This document shows positions 60,270 to 64,000 of a DNA stretch of 64,000 nucleotides, in pieces. Each line of letters opens with the position of its first letter. Position 1 is the first letter of the stretch. A program made the position numbers and the translations under genes. Location: contig NC_086386.1 in NCBI RefSeq assembly GCF_036588685.1, positions 16,016,931 to 16,080,930 on the forward strand, written 5' to 3'. This DNA comes from Mytilus trossulus (taxonomy: Eukaryota > Mollusca > Bivalvia > Mytilida > Mytilidae). The notes under the pieces were generated by a model. It searched no databases and had not been told where the DNA came from. It worked only from the letters and a program-made list of their open reading frames with translations.

Positions 60270-63200
60270 CGCCCACAAAAAGAATTATGACCCAAACGGG
60301 CCTTTATATTCAACATGGATTACCATTGAGGGTATTGCACGGTCCGTAAAAACATATTCATACTGATACTTGAAAGATGGCCTCGTGATTATTAATGACA
60401 AGCTTAACACTGGAAGTGTAAAAATGTTGACTTTTAAGTTCTCCTTTTGATAAGTTCAAGTTAAAAAGACAGGAAAGGTGAACATTCATTCATTTTAAAT
60501 TTACAAAGTACATGTACGTGGTAGCTTGGGAATTAAGAGACAACTCGGTCCGATCGTATAGTTCGACATATTCTAGTTATAAGGGGTCGGGTGTTAGGAA
60601 AAAACACCTACCTTAACGTACGTTTTCTTCTTACTTTATTAAACAGGCTATACAGATGAATATCATATGACAAGTGATAATATACAATCTAACCTTTTCT
60701 TTATCACTTTAAATAATTTTACGATTGATATGCCGGAAAATACTCTAAGATAACTTTGCGATCAATGGATAGACTTCGATATTTTACAATTAGACATATT
60801 CACATCGGAAAAAGTGTGGCCTAGCTTTTACAACTGAATTAAATAATAATTGAGTTGCTTGAAGACAAGTTTCCATACTTCAATTCCATCTTCAGGTTTA
60901 ACGTTTATTATTTTTTTTTCAAATAATATGTTGTTTTCGTCGATAACATGATCGAATTTCAATTCACGCTGAAAATGGCAATAAAGAGCTTAATTAGTTT
61001 GTGTTACTATGCAACACACTCATTTAGTTTAGCAATACTAATTATATTATTTAAAGTAAACTGACAGAAATGGTAATAAAAGCAGATAGCTCAATTTGCC
61101 GCGCAAACACGTTTTATATTCACTTTTCTGAATTGAAATTGTAATAAAACTTCACTCATTTATTCAAATTTCATTTTGTTTAAATGTTACATCAAGAAAA
61201 GATTTGAAATCTTAAAATTAAAAGGATAAAATCAGGAAATACAATGCTAATGATATCGATCCATGATTCTTAAAATGTTCACATCAACCATAAATGACTT
61301 TATGAAAAATTATTTGATAACATTAATTTTTACAAATGCTATAAATATGTATGCATTTCAGAAAGAAAAAAAATAACGAAGAAATGAAATTCACATTAAA
61401 AATATTAAAAAGGTCCTTATATATATTCATATACAAAATGGGTATTTTTTCAATAGAGAAATAGTGCAATGTCTCGCATTGTAAAGAAATTAATACACCT
61501 TATACATATATGATAGATGCGTATATAGTTGCAAGTCTATGCCTGCTATTTGTCTGACATGATTATATTTCATTAACCTCTCCTTCCCATAATTCCAAAA
61601 TGAAATTATATTGCTAATTTTGGCATGTCCTATCTTATTAGTTCATAGGTCAGTTCACTATTATCAAAACAAATTAAGATAATTTGAAATCACTTACACT
61701 ACACAGGCAACTAACCCACCCTTATCAAATATTTCAATGCCTAATTAGGACGCCCATTTTTTAAGTGTAGACGATGATGGTGTTTCACTTCTTTTCTCAC
61801 AACTCAAGTTTCTTATTGGAGGAAATAATTATATGATATATCTTTTTTTGTATCAACATTTGACTGTTTGATCTATTAATATCCTCGATAAGTTGTCTCT
61901 CTAGCGGCATCAGATTGTCTGGGGAAACGTACGCATTTCCTAACAGATAAAGGTAAGGTGTAGTAATATTTATACTAATATGATTTTTTTTACCAAATAG
62001 TCTTAATATCCTTCAAATGTTGGATCTGAATAATTAATCTTTACCAAATTGTAACCGCATAATTACATAATTGTATTGCATGTATCTCTAGACAGAATTT
62101 ATATAGTGTTGTGACAATATATATCGTTACGCTTTATAGAACTGTTCGATATATGATATATCTTCCTTTCGGATAGATTTTCTGTCAAATAGCAATGATC
62201 CAAGGAATATAAATTCATCAGCAAAAAGCAATAAGCAAATTAAAAAAGCAAAATAAAGGGAATTGATATGCTTTCATTGTAGAAATTAAATAATTGTTAA
62301 TGAAAGTTGGAAAAACGAAACAACGCCACTGGTCTAGGCTAAAGTTAAATAGCATAACATATTAAGTTTGAATACTAAGGGAATATCCCCCCCCACACTA
62401 GGTGAATTTTCTTAACAATGGTGATGCTCAAATGTTACTTCATAATTGGAAAAAGTCTATTACAGATATAGAATGTTCCTTAGAAGTAACGTGTCTGTTA
62501 TTAGGTATTGATTGATTGGTGGTGGCTTCACGCCCAGCGGCAAATATTTCATGCATGGTTAGGATAACTGTATATAATATAAGAGGTGTTATACATGTAA
62601 TAAACTATTCAAGGTTTCACGTGAACAAAACGGAGGAGTAGTAGTCAAATGCACATGTTGTCAGCTTCCTTGTAAATCGGTCAGTGTTCATACGTCACTG
62701 TTCGTAACAAGAAAGGAATATTCGATCATAGTTAACAGCTGTAAAAGACCAAATAAATGACCTCTCCACACGACTGTCAGTGATCTTAACCTTAAAGTAA
62801 ACATTCAATAATAATGTTTATATGAAGCTTTCATTTACCAATTAACAAGAAGTAAACAACGAATAGAACCAATACATCATAATAAAACTGTATATAACAA
62901 ATTATATACACTTAAACCACCTAATGATATTTGATGTAACAAGTCATCATAATTCACATATCCGTGAAAGACAAGAGTAAGGGAGAGAGTTGTTGGAAAA
63001 TTTACAGGTACTTGAAACCTCTTTAAACTCTTGTAATAATATCAAAAGGTCCCTATCTGAGACCTGAATGCAGACCTTACAGATATTCCGGTTGATTTCA
63101 AAATGATTTTATTGAAACATCTTTACAAAAGCGTGTAACTAATATGATACAATATCTATAGGTTAACATTGAAATCTTGTACTTCATAATATTTTGTTAT

Positions 63201-63335
63201 CTTAAAGATTGCATTTGTTTTATATCGTATGTTCAAGGGTTCAGGTGTTTATTTTATAATTGGTTGAAGTGGCTAAAATGTTATATACACTTAAGAAACA
63301 ACAATGGCATAGCGATAAAATAAATATGTATGTAT
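60270..63335. other. Long AT-rich stretch, no supported gene
   Basis: No open frame of note on either strand. A short stretch at about 62514-62560 ('ggtggcttcacgcccagcgg', 'caaatatttcatgcatg') resembles a motif I associate with old dispersed mollusc repeats; this is a weak recollection. Confidence 0.35.
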
Positions 63336-63337
63336 AA

Positions 63338-63815
63338 AATTGAGAATGGAAATGGGGAATGTGTCAAAGAGACAACAACCCGACCATATAAAAAACAACA
63401 GAAGAAGGTCACCAACAGGTCTTCAATGTAGCGAGAAATTCCCGCACCCGGAGGCGTCCTTCAGCTGGCCCCTAAACAAATATATACTAGTTCAGTGATA
63501 ATGAACGCCCTACATATTTCCAAATTGTACACAAGAAACTAAAATTAAAAAAAGTACAAGACTAACAAAGGCCAGAGGCTCCTGACTTGGGACAGGCGCA
63601 AAAATGCGGCGGGGTTAAACATGTTTATGAGATCTATCAAGTGATAAAGATATTACGTAGTAGTACATTATAATGAGCCACACCAGGACATTCATGCATT
63701 GTTATACCATTTCGACCAATGTTTGAATTTCCAGGATACTTTGTACTTGGTTTTTTTTATTTTGGTCGGGTTGTTGTCTCTTTGACACATTCCCCATTTC
63801 CATTCTCAATTTTAT
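63338..63815. mobile_element. R1 ends arranged as an inverted pair
   Basis: 'aaaattgagaatggaaatgg' with 'ggaatgtgtcaaagagac' at 63.34 kb is matched almost exactly, inverted, at 63.76-63.815 kb ('gtctctttgacacattcc', 'ccatttccattctcaa'). The left arm continues into a normal R1 body to about 63.64 kb. Confidence 0.6.
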
Positions 63816-63844
63816 TTTTTACAGAGTTTGTCTTTAGTGCCGTG

Positions 63845-63864
63845 TGGAGGCAGTAGAGTGCCTC
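63845..63864. other. Small perfect hairpin
   Basis: 'ggaggca' and 'tgcctcc' pair over a 6-nt loop. Role unknown. Confidence 0.4.
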
Positions 63865-64000
63865 CCCGTGCTTCAGGTTTATGCTCTTATAATATACTAG
63901 ATTATGGAGTGTGTGTCCGAGCGAGAACTGCTCTAGTTCATTACTTTAGGAATGTTTATCAAAAAGTAGTATTTCAATATTCAGCCCATTCTACTTATTG

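Overview
This window looks like nuclear DNA of a bivalve mollusc, most likely a marine mussel close to Mytilus. The reasons are A+T-rich sequence, sparse genes with GT-AG introns, a short secreted C1q-domain gene, an expanded BTB-BACK-PHR family, and many copies of interspersed repeats of a kind I associate with mussel genomes. The genus is an inference. No prokaryotic, CRISPR or viral gene was recognised.

Protein genes are few. One C1q gene (17.2-20.2 kb, minus strand) has three exons with matching phase-1 introns and looks intact, giving about 181 residues. Three BTB-BACK-PHR genes lie at 32.1-34.6 kb (copy A, plus), 45.7-48.2 kb (copy B, plus) and 53.9-56.2 kb (copy C, minus). Each carries its own premature stop or frame lesion, and no lesion is shared. 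Copies A and B sit in a head-to-tail segmental duplication: unit 1 is about 22.47-42.43 kb and unit 2 about 42.47-53.12 kb. Comparing the units gives clean empty sites for later insertions.

The rest is mostly mobile DNA. From 0.7 to 2.3 kb there are retrozyme-like repeats with hammerhead ribozyme cores. Two cores there are intact, and a third intact core lies antisense in the intron of copy C. From 10.9 to 14.9 kb there is a four-member nest: a terminal-inverted-repeat (TIR) element holds a second copy of its own family and a Penelope-like reverse-transcriptase relic, and the relic is itself split by a LINE 3' end. At 25.5-28.0 kb there are two minisatellite arrays. At 29.8-30.8 kb there is an X-Y-X duplication of nearly identical blocks. 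At 36.76-40.48 kb lies a 3.7 kb fold-back element. It has a 9-bp target duplication, short inverted ends, and two inverted subterminal arrays (nine 91-bp units and six 94-bp units) around a 2.1 kb core. From 56.6 kb to the end I find only repeats and unassigned AT-rich DNA.

The genes do not form a pathway. The best candidates for something undescribed are the fold-back element with inverted palindromic arrays and the set of hammerhead-bearing repeats.
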